This document shows positions 1-11,632 of a DNA stretch of 64,000 nt, in pieces. Origin of the DNA: Batkoa obscura (Eukaryota; Entomophthoromycota; Entomophthoromycetes; Entomophthorales; Batkoaceae); NCBI GenBank assembly GCA_030770535.1, contig JASVEC010000017.1, positions 1 to 64,000 on the forward strand, written 5' to 3'. The notes below the pieces were generated by a model. It did not search any database and was not told the DNA's origin. It worked only from the letters and a program-made list of their open reading frames with translations. The translations under genes were made by a program, and so were the position numbers. Each line of letters begins with the position of its first letter. Position 1 is the stretch's first letter.

Positions 1-586
1 TTAACCCTAACCCTAACCCTAACCCTAACCCTAACCCTAACCCTAACCTAACCCCCTAACCCTAACCCTAACCCTAACCCTAACCCTAACCCTAACCCTA
101 ACCCTAACCCTAACCCTAACCCTAACCCTAACCCTAACCCTAACCCTAACCCTAACCCTAACCCTAACCCTAACCCTAACCCTAACCCTAACCCTAACCC
201 TAACCCTAACCCTAACCCTAACCCTAACCCTAACCCTAACCCTAACCCTAACCCTAACCCTAACCCTAACCCTAACCCTAACCCTAACCCTAACCCTAAC
301 CCTAACCCTAACCCTAACCCTAACCCTAACCCTAACCCTAACCCTAACCCTAACCCTAACCCTAACCCTAACCCTAACCCTAACCCTAACCCTAACCCTA
401 ACCCTAACCCTAACCCTAACCCTAACCCTAACCCTAACCCTAACCCTAACCCTAACCCTAACCCTAACCCTAACCCTAACCCTAACCCTAACCCTAACCC
501 TAACCCTAACCCTAACCCTAACCCTAACCCTAACCCTAACCCTAACCCTAACCCTAACCCTAACCCTAACCCTAACCCTAACCCTA
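1..586 (+). repeat. Telomere, C-rich strand (CCCTAA)n
   Basis: The window begins with nearly perfect tandem CCCTAA units, which is the C-rich strand of a TTAGGG telomere read from the left chromosome end. Only a few irregular units occur, close to the outer end around 44-62, where one unit has lost a C and another has gained Cs. The array stops abruptly and is followed within about 12 bases by the LTR-like repeat. This shows the window starts at a true chromosome end rather than at an internal telomere-like tract. Confidence 0.98.
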
Positions 587-597
587 AAAATATCCCT

Positions 598-1065
598 TGT
601 GAAATATTGGTTTATCAGCTCTCGGATTGATTATAACACAACAATCACTTAAGTTGCTGTGTTCTCAAGTTCAAACACAATCAAGTCAGTGTAGTATCCC
701 TTATTTTGGTTTGCTGTGAGAATTTCTAACTTCATATTGCAAAGAGCATTATCCTCTCGTTTTGATATCCATACTTGTTGGAGTATAAAAGAGATTCTTC
801 AACATGATAACTCAAGGCTTTTTAATTGGATTACTCCCTGATAACGTATCGTTAATAAAGTCACTAAGTCTTTCTGACAACATCTTATATAGATTTTACG
901 ATAGTATCTTCCATTGTATTTGTTTACATAATTCGTAACTTATTACGTACTATTTCTATTAAGTTAAGTCTATCTTAGTTACATAAACTAAGACCCTTCG
1001 ACTCAAGGCAAGTTAATTAAGCAAGAGTAGCTTTTAACTTCGACCACTGAGTACCAACTTTCACA
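598..1065 (+). repeat. Subtelomeric LTR-like repeat, copy 1
   Basis: A 468-bp unit bounded by TGTGAAA and TTTCACA, so it has the TG...CA ends typical of LTRs. In this orientation a TATAAAAG lies at about 784 and an AATAAA at about 854, a layout that resembles U3-R-U5. It begins about 12 bases inside the telomere. It is the inverted partner of the copy at 1726-2194; the first 208 bases are identical to that copy and the rest is clearly more divergent. No target duplication and no coding interior is seen, so a non-LTR subtelomeric repeat is also possible. Looks like a fossil or solo unit. Confidence 0.6.
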
Positions 1066-1120
1066 TTGTAAAATTATAAAATTATAAAATTATAAAATAT
1101 TTTTAATTAATTAACAGCAT

Positions 1121-1220
1121 GAGGATGTGTTTTTTTGTTTAATAATTTTACTAACAATCTTTCCACTCAAATAATGCTTAAAAAAATGGAAAAAATGACA
1201 AAACCAAAAAAAGCACTCCC
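1121..1220 (-). mobile_element. MITE copy (family A)
   Basis: About 100 bp starting GAGGATG and ending CACTCCC, with the conserved internal block in the reverse orientation. Flanks read GCAT on the left and ATAT on the right, so the target duplication is degraded or absent. Confidence 0.8.
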
Positions 1221-1259
1221 ATATTTTATTTAAGTTTTAAAACTTTCATATAATTATAT

Positions 1260-1335
1260 GGGGTATTTTTTTATTTCTAAATGCTATTTAAGCAGAAAAA
1301 TTGTTAATAAAATCTTAAACAAAAAAATACGTACC
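1260..1335 (+). mobile_element. MITE remnant, internally shortened
   Basis: Starts GGGGT and retains the middle and right part of the family consensus, but at 76 bp it lacks the segment that normally holds the TTTCATTACTTTTTCC motif. ATAT precedes it. Likely an old deleted copy. Confidence 0.6.
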
Positions 1336-1406
1336 TATATTTACGTTTATTATTTAAAAATAATTAATTATATTAATTCAAAACTTTATAAGCAATTATA
1401 TATATA

Positions 1407-1500
1407 CATGTTTTTTTGGTTTTATCACTTTTTCCGTTTCTTAAATGCTATTTAAGTAGAAAATTGTTAGTAAAATCTTTAAACAAGAAAATGCGTTCTT
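1407..1500 (+). mobile_element. MITE remnant
   Basis: Shows the family core (TTTTTCC, a degenerate AAGCGCTATTTGAGCGG core, GTTAGTAAAAT) in forward orientation with eroded ends. No clear target duplication. Confidence 0.65.
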
Positions 1501-1725
1501 ATATATTTAATTTTATAGATTTTTTGACTTTTTTTATATAACTCAGTTATAGTTTTTTTAATAACTTGATTTTAGATTTTAAACATTTTTATATAAAACT
1601 AAATAAAATAGTAATAAAAGTATTTAATAAAAAATCTATATTAATAAAAAATAACTATTATTATGTTTATTGTATACAGCTATTTAATTAAAATATAATT
1701 TTTTTAAAATCATAAAATGATATGG

Positions 1726-2194
1726 TGTGAAAGTTGGTACTCAGTAGTAGGAGTTAAAAGCAGTTCTTGATTGATTAACTTGCCTTGAGTCGAACCGTCT
1801 TAGTTTATATAACTAAGGTGGGCTTAAATTAATAAGAATAATACGTAATAAGTTACGAATTATATAAAACAAATAGAATAGAAGATACTACTGTAAAATC
1901 TATGTAAGATATTGTCAGAAAGACTTAGTAGCTTTATTAATGGTACGATATCAGGGAGTAATTCAATTAAAAAGCTTCGAGTTGGTATGTTGAAGAATCT
2001 CTTTTATACTCCAACAAGTATGGATATCAAAACGAGAGGATAATGCTCTTTGCAATATGAAGTTAGAAATTCTCACAGCAAACCAAAATAAGGGATACTA
2101 CACTGACTTGATTGTGTTTGAACTTGAGAACACAGCAACTTAAGTGATTGTTGTGTTATAATCAATCCGAGAGCTGATAAACCAATATTTCACA
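1726..2194 (-). repeat. Subtelomeric LTR-like repeat, copy 2 (inverted)
   Basis: A 469-bp unit, reverse complement of the copy at 598-1065, again bounded by TGTGAAA and TTTCACA. Its last 208 bases (1987-2194) match the first 208 bases of copy 1 without difference; the rest matches at roughly 80-85 percent by eye. With copy 1 it forms a large inverted repeat next to the telomere. A conventional LTR element would have direct repeats, so this pair is either two independent solo units, a fold-back arrangement or a DIRS-like relic. Treated as a fossil. Confidence 0.6.
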
Positions 2195-2322
2195 TACAAG
2201 TATTATCATTATTATAAACTATTTTAAAAAAAAGTTTTATTAAAAAGTTTTTATTTAAAATTACATGTATATAGAAGCAAAAGTTGAAATATTTTTTATT
2301 ATTTTTAAAATATTTTTTATAT

Positions 2323-2420
2323 GAGGGTGTTTTTCTGGTTTCATTATTTTTTCCATCTTTTAAGCGCTATTTCAGCGGAAAGATTGTTAGTAAAATTCTT
2401 AAACACAAAAAAACACCCCC
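2323..2420 (+). mobile_element. MITE copy with ATAT target duplication
   Basis: 98 bp starting GAGGGTG and ending CACCCCC, flanked on both sides by ATAT (2319-2322 and 2421-2424). The internal core AAGCGCTATTTCAGCGG is well preserved. Confidence 0.88.
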
Positions 2421-2564
2421 ATATTTAGAATTTTTTAGTTTATTTTTATAACAGTTTTAAATATTAAGCAGCTTGTAAAAGGAAATTAAGTAATTTATAT
2501 AATTAAGCAGTTTTAAATGATAATAAATTTAATTTTTTTATATAAACCTGATATATGAATATAT

Positions 2565-2654
2565 GGTGATGTATTTCTTTGTTTAAGAATTTTACTAATA
2601 GTCTTTCCACTCAAATAGCGCTTAAAAAATGGAAAGAGTAAAAAAAACACTCCT
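2565..2654 (-). mobile_element. MITE copy
   Basis: About 90 bp, starts GGTGATG and ends CACTCCT, reverse orientation. Flanks are ATAT and ATTT, so one base of the 4-bp duplication has changed. Confidence 0.8.
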
Positions 2655-3175
2655 ATTTATTAGTTTTGTTTTAAAATAAAATTATTTAAAAGGTAAATAT
2701 TTAATAAAAAGCTTTAAGATTTTTAGTTTAAAAAAATTATTAAAAATAATCAAAAACATAAAATTGAAAAATTATTATCATTATTTGGTGAAATAAATTT
2801 TTTTTTATTGATTATATTAATTTTTGTTAATTATATGATTTTTTTAGCTTTTTCTCATAATATTAATAGACAAAGCCTTTTTATATAATTATTGGATAAC
2901 TTAATATTTAAATGTTTACAAATAAGGTCATTTGGGCTAATAAAGACAAAAAAAGATATCTAAGCCTTTTTAGATGGGATAGCAAAAAAAGCGCACAATT
3001 CTATCACGAACACACCCTTAGAATATGCTGTTATATATGGTATTACAAAGCATTCTTACATCGCATTGGTATACCATAAAACTTAAGATAGATTCTATAT
3101 AGAAGGAAAATATATTATTATGTATATTTTGTTTTCTTGTTTAGTTTCCAAATATCAATATAAAGTTAAACATAT

Positions 3176-3273
3176 AGGGATGTTTTTTTGATTTCATTAC
3201 TTTTTCCATTTTTCAAGCGCTATTTGAGTGGAAAAACTGTTAGTAAAATCCTTAAACACAAAAAAGCATCCCC
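3176..3273 (+). mobile_element. MITE copy
   Basis: About 98 bp with AGGGATG and CATCCCC ends in forward orientation. Flanks ATAT and ACAT differ at one position. Confidence 0.85.
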
Positions 3274-3287
3274 ACATTTTATCTATG

Positions 3288-4560
3288 GGGAATAATTTGG
3301 ACTTTGTCCTCATACACTGGTCTCGATTCAAACAGTTTCCTGCAGCCCCTTATAAAATACGGGTGCTTTTTCATCAAACTAGACATGACCCTTTTCGGTG
3401 TTACTGCATTACTAGCTGATACATCATAGGTAACTAGCAAGGCTTATGGAATCAACTTTATTATAATAGTGATCATATATTCATAGCAGTAAGCTACAAT
3501 CGAGCCATTGTTAAAATTCCTTTGATTTTGAGAACTATCATGGTTTGTCTACCTCAGCAGAGAGCTTCTTTTAAATATAGCTTCGATAATGTAGATTACA
3601 CTGGTCTTAAATTCATCTTAGAGTTAAACGGAATTCTTATTTTTAAAAACTTGAGAATATTGAAAGAAAAAATTTGTTATACTGATTTCATACAGTACTA
3701 TTTAAAAAGAAAAAGATTATTTAATACAATGTCTTTTTTATTTGTATTATATAAACAACAATAAATCTTTTTTAATTATCAAAAACGAAAACCAGCTTAG
3801 GTAAACTGGGGTTCTTTGAAGGTGTTGAATTGAAAGTTAATAAAGGCAGACAAATAATCATTTCTAATCTATAGAAACGTCAAACTTGTGGATTAAAGTA
3901 TCTATGCTGCTTTGGTTGTCAATTATATTTTTATACATCTCACATTTTGTCTGAGTTAGAAGATGAATTTGATGAGTTTATTATCAAATTTGTTGCTGTT
4001 GGTTTTAAAGGTATTGTTTTGGGCATTTTTCTTTTAGTAGCTATTAAGATCGGCAGATTTTAATAAATGATGAAAGGAGTGTTTATAAAGCTCTTGGTCT
4101 ACCAAAATTACCTGTATCTGCTGAAACAAAAGATTTAATGAATAGTATAATTTGTCCTGCTATTGCAAGTGCCCAAAAAGTTAGTATTCTAGGGGATCTT
4201 ATAGGATAGAGCTTACAATTAGGGGATGCTTTTGCTGTAGTTAAAGAGACTGGAAACTTGCTTTAAGTGTTTAGACAACTTGGTGCGGGTATATGTACCT
4301 CATTAAAAGATTTTATATAACTTGTAGTAGTGACCCTGATGATGTTGAAGAGAAAGCGCTCGGAAAATGTATTGCACATCTAAAAAGGTGTACTTAAAAA
4401 AACTCACTTGTTTTAAAATTGATTTTGCTACATTTCAAATCTTCAGAAAAATAGGATTTTGCTTGAATTAAACCTGGTATCGGTAAAGGTCAGGAAACCC
4501 TCCAATCATGGACTGAGCATATGCCTCTAACCGATTCCTTTTTTGTCAATAAAACGCTTA
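3288..4560. pseudogene. Decayed coding-like region, family unknown
   Basis: This stretch has clearly higher GC and codon-like composition than its surroundings, and its translations contain plausible protein segments, for example around 3960-4070 (acidic then hydrophobic) and 4070-4390 (a segment rich in Ala, Leu, Gly and Asp on the + strand). Around 3290-3420 the minus strand also reads like coding sequence. No frame stays open for long, so if it is one gene it is broken in several places. I do not recognise the family. Subtelomeric position next to repeats suggests a dead mobile element or a decayed gene copy, treated here as a fossil. Confidence 0.4.
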
Positions 4561-4941
4561 GGGGCTGCCCTTTCAAGGATATAAAAAAGTGTCAATAAAG
4601 ATATTATGTGTTAAATTGTAAAAAAAAGTAAACTTGGTTGCTGTTCATTATTAATACTGATAACTGTTGTCAATATTAATAATTATTATTACTAATGATT
4701 AAATACTATTAATTCATGACTACAACTATAAAACTTAAAATGTTTCGAAATTTAAATTAAATTAAATTAAATTAAATTTATTAACAAGTTCCTTTCTCTT
4801 GGATTAAGTTTGGACTAATATTAGATTAATTGATTAGTTAGTAAAAGAAGGTGGATGGTACAATAATTAGATCCAAAATATTTAAATTATATAATCGTTG
4901 TATAGCCATTAAAGCAATCCTTCCAAAAGTAGATATCGTTT
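4561..4941. other. Intergenic spacer
   Basis: AT-rich DNA downstream of the MIT-domain gene. It contains a short ATTAA/TTAAA tandem run near 4754-4780 and nothing else recognisable. Confidence 0.6.
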
Positions 4942-7118
4942 TCATTCATTAATACTTAACTTCAGTCTTTTTAAGTACTTTGCCAACATGACACTCATAT
5001 CTCTAAGCACAAATGAACATATGATGTTAGATAAAAACCCATTAACTCGATTTAACCGTGCTACAATTTGTATATTTGAACTTTGAATGGGCGGGAGTGC
5101 CACAAAATGTTGATACCACTTTTCTATTTAAATTTAATTATAAATAAAAGTCAGACGAATATTAATTACCTAAGAACTGGGATGCTTTAAAAAGTTTAAC
5201 TAGAGACTCTATGTAAAGTGAGGAGGAATCGGTTTTAATTTTGAGATATGACATTTGTATTTTTTCTACCGATTTTGTAATTTTATTTCCCAAAGAGGCA
5301 AAAGCATTGCTTTGAATTCGTTTCAATGGCTCGATAAAAGTTAGTTTTTTAGCTAAGTTGTTTTGGACAGTGTTTAAAACAGAATCAAGTCCTTCAAGTT
5401 CCTATAAATTATAAATCAAAAATAAAATATTATAAGCAATAAATATATTACTTTAAGAATTTGATTTGTATCCTTTATATCTATCCCTTTGAAGCGTGCT
5501 AAATATTCTGATATTACTTCGCACGAATGAATCTTAACTTCTAAAGATTGTAAACGAACTCCATTTTGATGCCTAAATAATGATTAGGTTTTATAGCAAT
5601 TTAAGCATTTATCAATTACCAAACGCTTCTTGGAATAAACAACTTTTTTGATAGATAACCACCTACTGTCATTGAACGCTCTAAAGATCGCATTAACCAA
5701 AAAACTCGAAATTCATTAGAAATTGGTGGGGTTTCAAAAACACAATTCTATAGAACAATTAATATACAAAAATAAGAAAGCAAAATAAGTATTACTTCTG
5801 AAGGTTCTTCGCGAAACACTCTTTGAATTGTAATGAGGTTATACTGGCGTGATTTATGAGAAGATAAGGCTTGTGAACTTACTGCCATATCAACTACCTT
5901 AGAAGAAGCTAAAAGGAAGGAGCTTGGCCTAGTGTTAATATTGAGATTTACACCTTTAGAGCTAAAAGAAGCTACAGAGCCACCATCATGTCTTTTCAAA
6001 ACAGAACTAGATGATATACTATTAGAATCACTTAATGAATTTTGAGGAAAAACGTTTTGATTGAAATTATCATGGTGGATCGTTCCATTTAAGCTGAGAT
6101 CCCAAGAGCGATGAGCAGGGTTATAATTCAACCCTTTCTCATAAATAACACTTAGACTATGTCTAGATGACTGCGTATCTGGAGAACTATAACTAACACT
6201 ACCACTATGACTATGATTGGTGCTCGAAATAGGAGTATTGGTTGAAGTTGGAGGCATTGACCTACGTCTATCAGTTTTTAAATGCTTCTCATTTCTATTT
6301 AAATCGGATTCAGGAGAAAGGGGTGAAAAATATTTGTAACCACTAAAAACAGGCATCGAAAATCGTGAATTTTGTAAGGGTATAACTGGATAATTAAAAT
6401 TGACTTTTTTAGGTGGTATCATATTTTCCAGAGTAGTATCTACATGGGTATCGTCTGAGAATGAATTATTATTTATATCGACATTAGAAGATGAAGTAGT
6501 TGTTGGGTATTTGTTTAATTCGTATGGCTGAATGTTATTATTGCTTTCAGTTTCTTTAATTTTAGTTCCTAAATTTTCAGGTGAGCTTGGAAAGTTACTA
6601 TTTAATATTGAATCCTCATAGGCTGGGTTACTTTTCATTAAAGAAATTTCTTGAGGACAATCATTTGAAAGCATTAGCGGATCATCTTTTGGACTTACAA
6701 GGTTTGAAAGTAGGGCTACCCTTTCAACATATGAAGTTTGCTATATAAAAAGGGTTAGATTGAATACTTTAAACATTATAATACTTACAATATTAATAAG
6801 CCTTGAGTTCGATCGGAATGTTGGAGATGAGTCTAGTACATTAGTAATTAAATTTAGGGCCTCTTGATAACAGTTTAAAGCTTTTGAAAAGTCGTTTACA
6901 TGATCAAACTCAACAGCATGTTGCGCTTTTTTTAAAGCTGTTTGTAACATGACTTTACAAGAAGGAGCGTTGTTAGATCCTGTTGAACTTAATTCTGAGT
7001 TTAAACTACTGTTATGAGTATGGCCACGGTTTGAAATTTTGTCAGAAGTATTATTTTTTCCTCTTTCGTTTGATAATCCTGACGGAGCAGGGGAAGGTAA
7101 AATTGCCATGCTCACCAT
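4942..7118 (-). CDS. Fungal MIT-domain protein, six exons
   Basis: Exons, read on the minus strand: 7118-6789, 6740-5796, 5747-5620, 5572-5452, 5401-5170, 5123-4942. All five introns are 46-50 bases with GT-AG ends, giving 645 residues. Residues about 50-125 form a MIT (microtubule interacting and transport) three-helix domain; the first intron falls near its end. A long Ser/Asn-rich linker follows. The last third carries the conserved block of fungal MIT proteins, with FWLMRSLERSM, KLFIPRSVW, a leucine-rich coiled region and a final CSFVLRDMSVMLAKYLKRL. MIT domains usually bind ESCRT-III tails, so a role in endosomal sorting or membrane remodelling is likely, but the fungal family is poorly characterised. 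The ATG at 7118 is the first in frame before the MIT domain. Confidence 0.85.
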
Positions 7119-8959
7119 GGAATGAGATTTAAAAGGATAAGTTTTTGTAAAAGCTATCTCTTACAAAAGAAAGTAATATAGTTATTGAATAAAAGGAGTT
7201 AGGGAAGAGGATTAATTTAAGGAGATTGAAAAAAATCTTGATTTGTAGAACAGTCACCAGCCCAAAATTAGTTGCAAATTTAAATTTAAAACCAGTTTAA
7301 AATTGGAGAAAATTACTAGAAAATAGGAATTTGGAGAAAATAGAGTTTATAAGCCAAAGTTGATAAAAAAAAACAACAAGTAAACTTCAATTATAATCTA
7401 TTTAATTAGTAAAATATAGTTAAACTAAAGTTAATAACTAGATTATATGAGTTGTTTTAACTGAAAGATATTGGTCTTAATAACAAGATTATCCAAATAA
7501 GGTGTTTACAGAATGATTATTTAGCGGTTATAATTTATTACTTTTACCTTAAAATAGAGTCAAATTTTAAAAAATAGTTGACAAATAAATTAAAAGGGAT
7601 AACTATGTTTATTTAAAATTATGTACTTAACTATACACTTCAAATTGACTTCTAAAGGTAAGCTAATATTAATCGTACATTATTAAACTATTATACTTTG
7701 CCTATTAATTAACTATAAACTATAAACTATAACACATAAAACTCAATGAGAAGAACAATTTATGAATATTATTGGATAATTTGAATGTTGTTGCTATTTC
7801 AAAGTTTTAAGCCATCCGTTTAAGCTATTTATGTGCCCCTTAACCCCACCTTGACAAATGCTTTAATTAATTGTATACTTTTAATCTGTTTATATTGGCC
7901 GAAACTTTAAGTGCCATAAAAATGTCTTAACTCATTGGTTAAAAACATTGAGCTCACAGCTGAAGTATTTGAATGTAGTAAAGCAAAAACTTTAAATTTT
8001 ATAGTAATTATTATTTTTACGCATAGTAAGAAGCATTCTGTTGTTCTGTTATTTTATTATAAAAATAATTTCATCCTTAGTTACATTAGAAGTTCATGAG
8101 TAATAGATAAATCTTAGAAATTTATTAAAAAAGAGGCTGTTATGATTAATCTACTAGATCACATGAAAAGTTAACTACTTAAATATACTTTATTAATTGC
8201 ACATATTAATTATTTTCCACCTTAAATTTATATTTTGAGAAACTATGGCCTAGAATATTTAAAGATTGTAGTTTAAATTAAAGAATTTGTTTTATTAAAA
8301 AAATTATTTATAAAATGTTTTAAGTATTTAATACCATACTATTGTGTAAAAAGTATTTTCATAATAATATCTTACCACAACGATTATTTATAAAATGATG
8401 AAAGTATATTAAAAGATAAGGTTAAGCTCAATTAATTTAAAATTAAGAAAGTTTTAAAACATTTGAGCAAATGTGGTTCCAAAACTCCAAATTAAACTTA
8501 ATTTGTGTTATAAAATTTTAAAGTCACTTATTAGAAATTAATAAAAAAACAAGTAAAAATATAGTAAAAATATAAGCTTATTACAAATTGAGACTTGCTT
8601 TCTTATCTGTAATCAGGGCAGTAATATGATCTCGATTAAACTTTTGCTTAGTTATATTTACCAACTATAAGTGATCTACAATGCTAAGGAATTTTAATTT
8701 AGATTTTTAGTCAAAAAAAGCTTCATAGTCTTTAAATACTTTTAAATTTTTACCTTAAAAGTACTGATGGTTATCTTAAACACAGCTTCAAACTAACCTT
8801 TAGAATTTGCATATTTGAAAATTACGTTACTTTTTTGCTTTTAAATTTAGCCTAGGGTAAAGTTAACTCCAGAAATTCAAGTACTATTTATTCTTTGACT
8901 GATTATTAACGAACCTTGGTAAAAAAAACTCAAGGTTTAGTTTCACAATTAACAGCAAG
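7119..8959. other. Divergent intergenic region, 1.8 kb
   Basis: AT-rich DNA between the divergent MIT-domain and PLK4 genes. I see no gene, MITE or RNA in it. The promoters of both genes must lie here. Confidence 0.6.
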
Positions 8960-11299
8960 ATGACCACATTAAATGGGAAAGGATATAGTAACTTACTTGA
9001 TAGTTTAATGATAGAAAAAAGGGATAATAACAACAAAAAGACTGACATGTGGTGTGATATAAAGAATAATAGAATGCTTCCTCCAGTTAAAGAGCGTCAA
9101 CCAGTTATTGAATCAATAAACAGAGAAATAAATGTCGAAAGGTCAAGCTTAAGCCCTAGCATAAGTTCACGTGCTCCTGAACAAATAAACCTGGATGTGC
9201 TAAAGAAAGAGCTAAGTGAGTGGGACTTATTACCCTTAAGGAAGGAAGAAGAAGAAAAGGAACAAATCAATGACTATAAAGTCTATAAATTATTAGGCAA
9301 AGGTGGTTTCGCAAAGGTATATTATGGAATAAATAGAAAAGAGGGCAAAAAATTGGCTATAAAAGTGTTGAAGAAAAAGGAAGTGAATAAAAATGATAGT
9401 GCTAAATTAAGAGTCAAAAAAGAGATTAAAATTCAAAAATTTTTAAAACATAAGAATATTTTGAAGATATTCACTTTTTTTGAAGATAAACAAAATATAT
9501 ATTTGACTTTAGAGCTATGCCCTTATGGAGATATGCTTCAATATTTGAAAAGCAAAAGACCAAATTTGATATTAGAAGAAGAAGTGCGAATGATATTAGA
9601 TCAAGTGGTAGATGCTTTAATTTATTTACATTCTTTTAATATTTTACACCGAGACTTGAAACTATCTAATTTGTTAATTTATGATCAAAGTAAAGAATAA
9701 GCATAAGCATAAGCATTTTAAAAAGTATTAAATGTTATTTTAGGTACTATCAAATTAAGTGATTTTGGTTTGGCTACTCAAATTCAAGAAGATATTGGAG
9801 AGCAGAAGACCTTGTGTGGAACTCTAAATTATATATCTCCAGAAATTATCCACCGTAAGCCTTACAATTTACAATCTGATCTATGGTCGCTTGGATGTTT
9901 GACTTATACTTTATTAACCGGAAAAGCACCATTTGAGGGTAGCAATATCAAAGAAACTATCAAGAAGGTAAGTAATGTGGAGTACAATTTACCAGAGGGA
10001 ATATCGTTAGAAGCTGTTCAATTGATCCAATCTTTGTTAAGATTTGAGCCTAAAAAACGAATTCAACTGAAAGATTTATTGGTACTACCCTTTTTCCATA
10101 AAAATAGATTGAGATTAAACCTAGATTTATTATACTTAAAAGATAATACCAAAGAAGAAAAGCAGTCCAATTTTATAGCTGATATAGAATTAAATAACCA
10201 TATTTACAATAAAGATAACAATATCAATATCAATAATAATAATGATATCATTAGTATTGGCAATCAAAAGCAAAAAAACTGCTTTACCGCTAATAATACA
10301 AATAATGGTAAAACAAAGTTATTATTATAAAGCATGATTTTAATTTTAATTTTAGATTTTTCAACTGAACTTATTGGGTATAAGTTTAATACACTTTATT
10401 TGCCTTCAAATGAAAAAAGGATGGATGGTTTTATAATTGAATTGCAAGAAGATGGGATGTTAAAATTAACAAACACTTTTGAAGAATATTTTATAATAAT
10501 ATCACCATCTGGAGACGTTATTAAAATAAAGAACCAACAATTCCATCAAAGTAAAGCTTATTCTTTGAAAGATTTGCCCAAAAAATATCACAACTATTAT
10601 AAATATGCAAGTAAATGGATAAATTTATTGAAAAGTAAAACGGTAAAATTTAGTTATAAAGAAGAAGAAAACATATTCCAATGGATGTTAAGTGATATGG
10701 ATTTTGAATTTGAATATTCGCACTCGATAAAGTTGAATCTAAATCAAAGGAAACAGCTGCTTACTATTACTTCGATTCAAAAACACAATCGCTTTAAAAA
10801 GTTAGAATTGAATCTAAGTCATGATACGCTGCATTTACCTAAGGAATTTCATGCTTGTTACAAGCTATTTCTAGAGTTTAATAAGAAAGCTAAGCTTTTG
10901 AATGAATATATCATCTCTCACATGGAGCATTATAAATACTCATTACCTTACAAATTCAACTCACAGCATTTATCAAAGTTAAAAAATAAAAATAATACAA
11001 GCAAAGATTCAGAAACAATAAATAATAAAATTGATACACAAATAAAGTCTTCTATTAGTCATGAAGAATCAAATGCTAAAATCAAATATTTAAAGAATGT
11101 TGGATGGTACATACAATTAGATCAATTTCATCAAAGGTTACTGTTTATGGATGGAGTTCAAATCTTGTTATTTGATTCTAGTATTGAATATTTTAAAGAA
11201 GATAAGCTAATTAAAAAGTTTGATAAAAAAGAATTTCTAGATAGCGAAATTCATTATCGTTTGAAATTATTTGCTGCCTTTATAAAAGATTTTTCTTAA
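8960..11299 (+). CDS. PLK4: PLK4/SAK-type polo-like kinase, three exons
   Basis: Exons 8960-9689, 9744-10307 and 10356-11299 give 745 residues; introns of 54 and 48 bases have GT-AG ends. The kinase domain spans about residues 105-365: GKGGFAKVY loop, LAIKVLKKK lysine, HRDLKLSN catalytic loop, SDFGL, and the activation segment TLCGTLNYISPE that resembles PLK4 (TLCGTPNYISPE). The third exon carries about residues 435-600 like the PLK4 cryptic polo box (NTLYLP, LPKKYHNYYKYASKWINLLKSK, DFEFEY), then a C-terminal polo box near 680-745 (VGWYIQLDQ, LLFMDGVQILLF, IEYF). In animals PLK4 starts centriole duplication by phosphorylating STIL/Ana2. The domain order matches PLK4 rather than PLK1/Cdc5, whose two polo boxes differ. 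A centriole or spindle-pole function here is inference. Confidence is high for family, moderate for role. Confidence 0.88.
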
Positions 11300-11632
11300 C
11301 AAATCTACTTTCATTTCTATTTCTATCAATTTATCGTGGAAAGTGTTCTTCCTTTAAGCTTGCCTTTGAGTAAGAAATGTATTATATTAAATAATAAATT
11401 ATATAATGTTGTCTAAAAAACGTAGTTTATAATATTGATAGATTATAAAAAATTATACATAAGATTGTTGTTGACTATCTAAATATTTATTAGCTTTGCT
11501 TTAAATGCATCAACTAATGATAATAACATTAAATATTAAGGGGAAGTTAAACTGGTTTATTAGCAAAATAAAAGACAACCTTTTTCAATAGTTAATAAAA
11601 GCCTAAGCTACTCAGATTAACTAATACAATAT
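11300..11632. other. Convergent 3' spacer
   Basis: 333 bp between the ends of PLK4 and the RecQ gene. AT-rich, with nothing recognisable beyond likely 3' ends for both transcripts. Confidence 0.6.

Larger units (their letters stand above)
1066..1725. other. AT-rich spacer between inverted LTR-like copies
   Basis: This 660-bp interval separates the two inverted repeats. It contains three copies or remnants of the short MITE family (1121-1220, 1260-1335, 1407-1500) and otherwise very AT-rich sequence. No reverse transcriptase, integrase or other coding sequence is visible, so it is not the body of an intact retroelement. Confidence 0.7.
2195..3287. other. AT-rich subtelomeric intergenic DNA with three MITEs
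   Basis: No gene is visible. The interval holds MITE copies at 2323-2420, 2565-2654 and 3176-3273, separated by very AT-rich sequence. Confidence 0.6.

Noticed and set aside
598-2194. Complete retroelement between the two LTR-like copies
   Set aside because: The copies are inverted, only 660 bases apart, and the interval has no coding sequence.
3228-3764. Short + frames (63 and 80 codons) in the subtelomere
   Set aside because: The first starts inside a MITE and both lie in the decayed region; neither looks like an intact gene.
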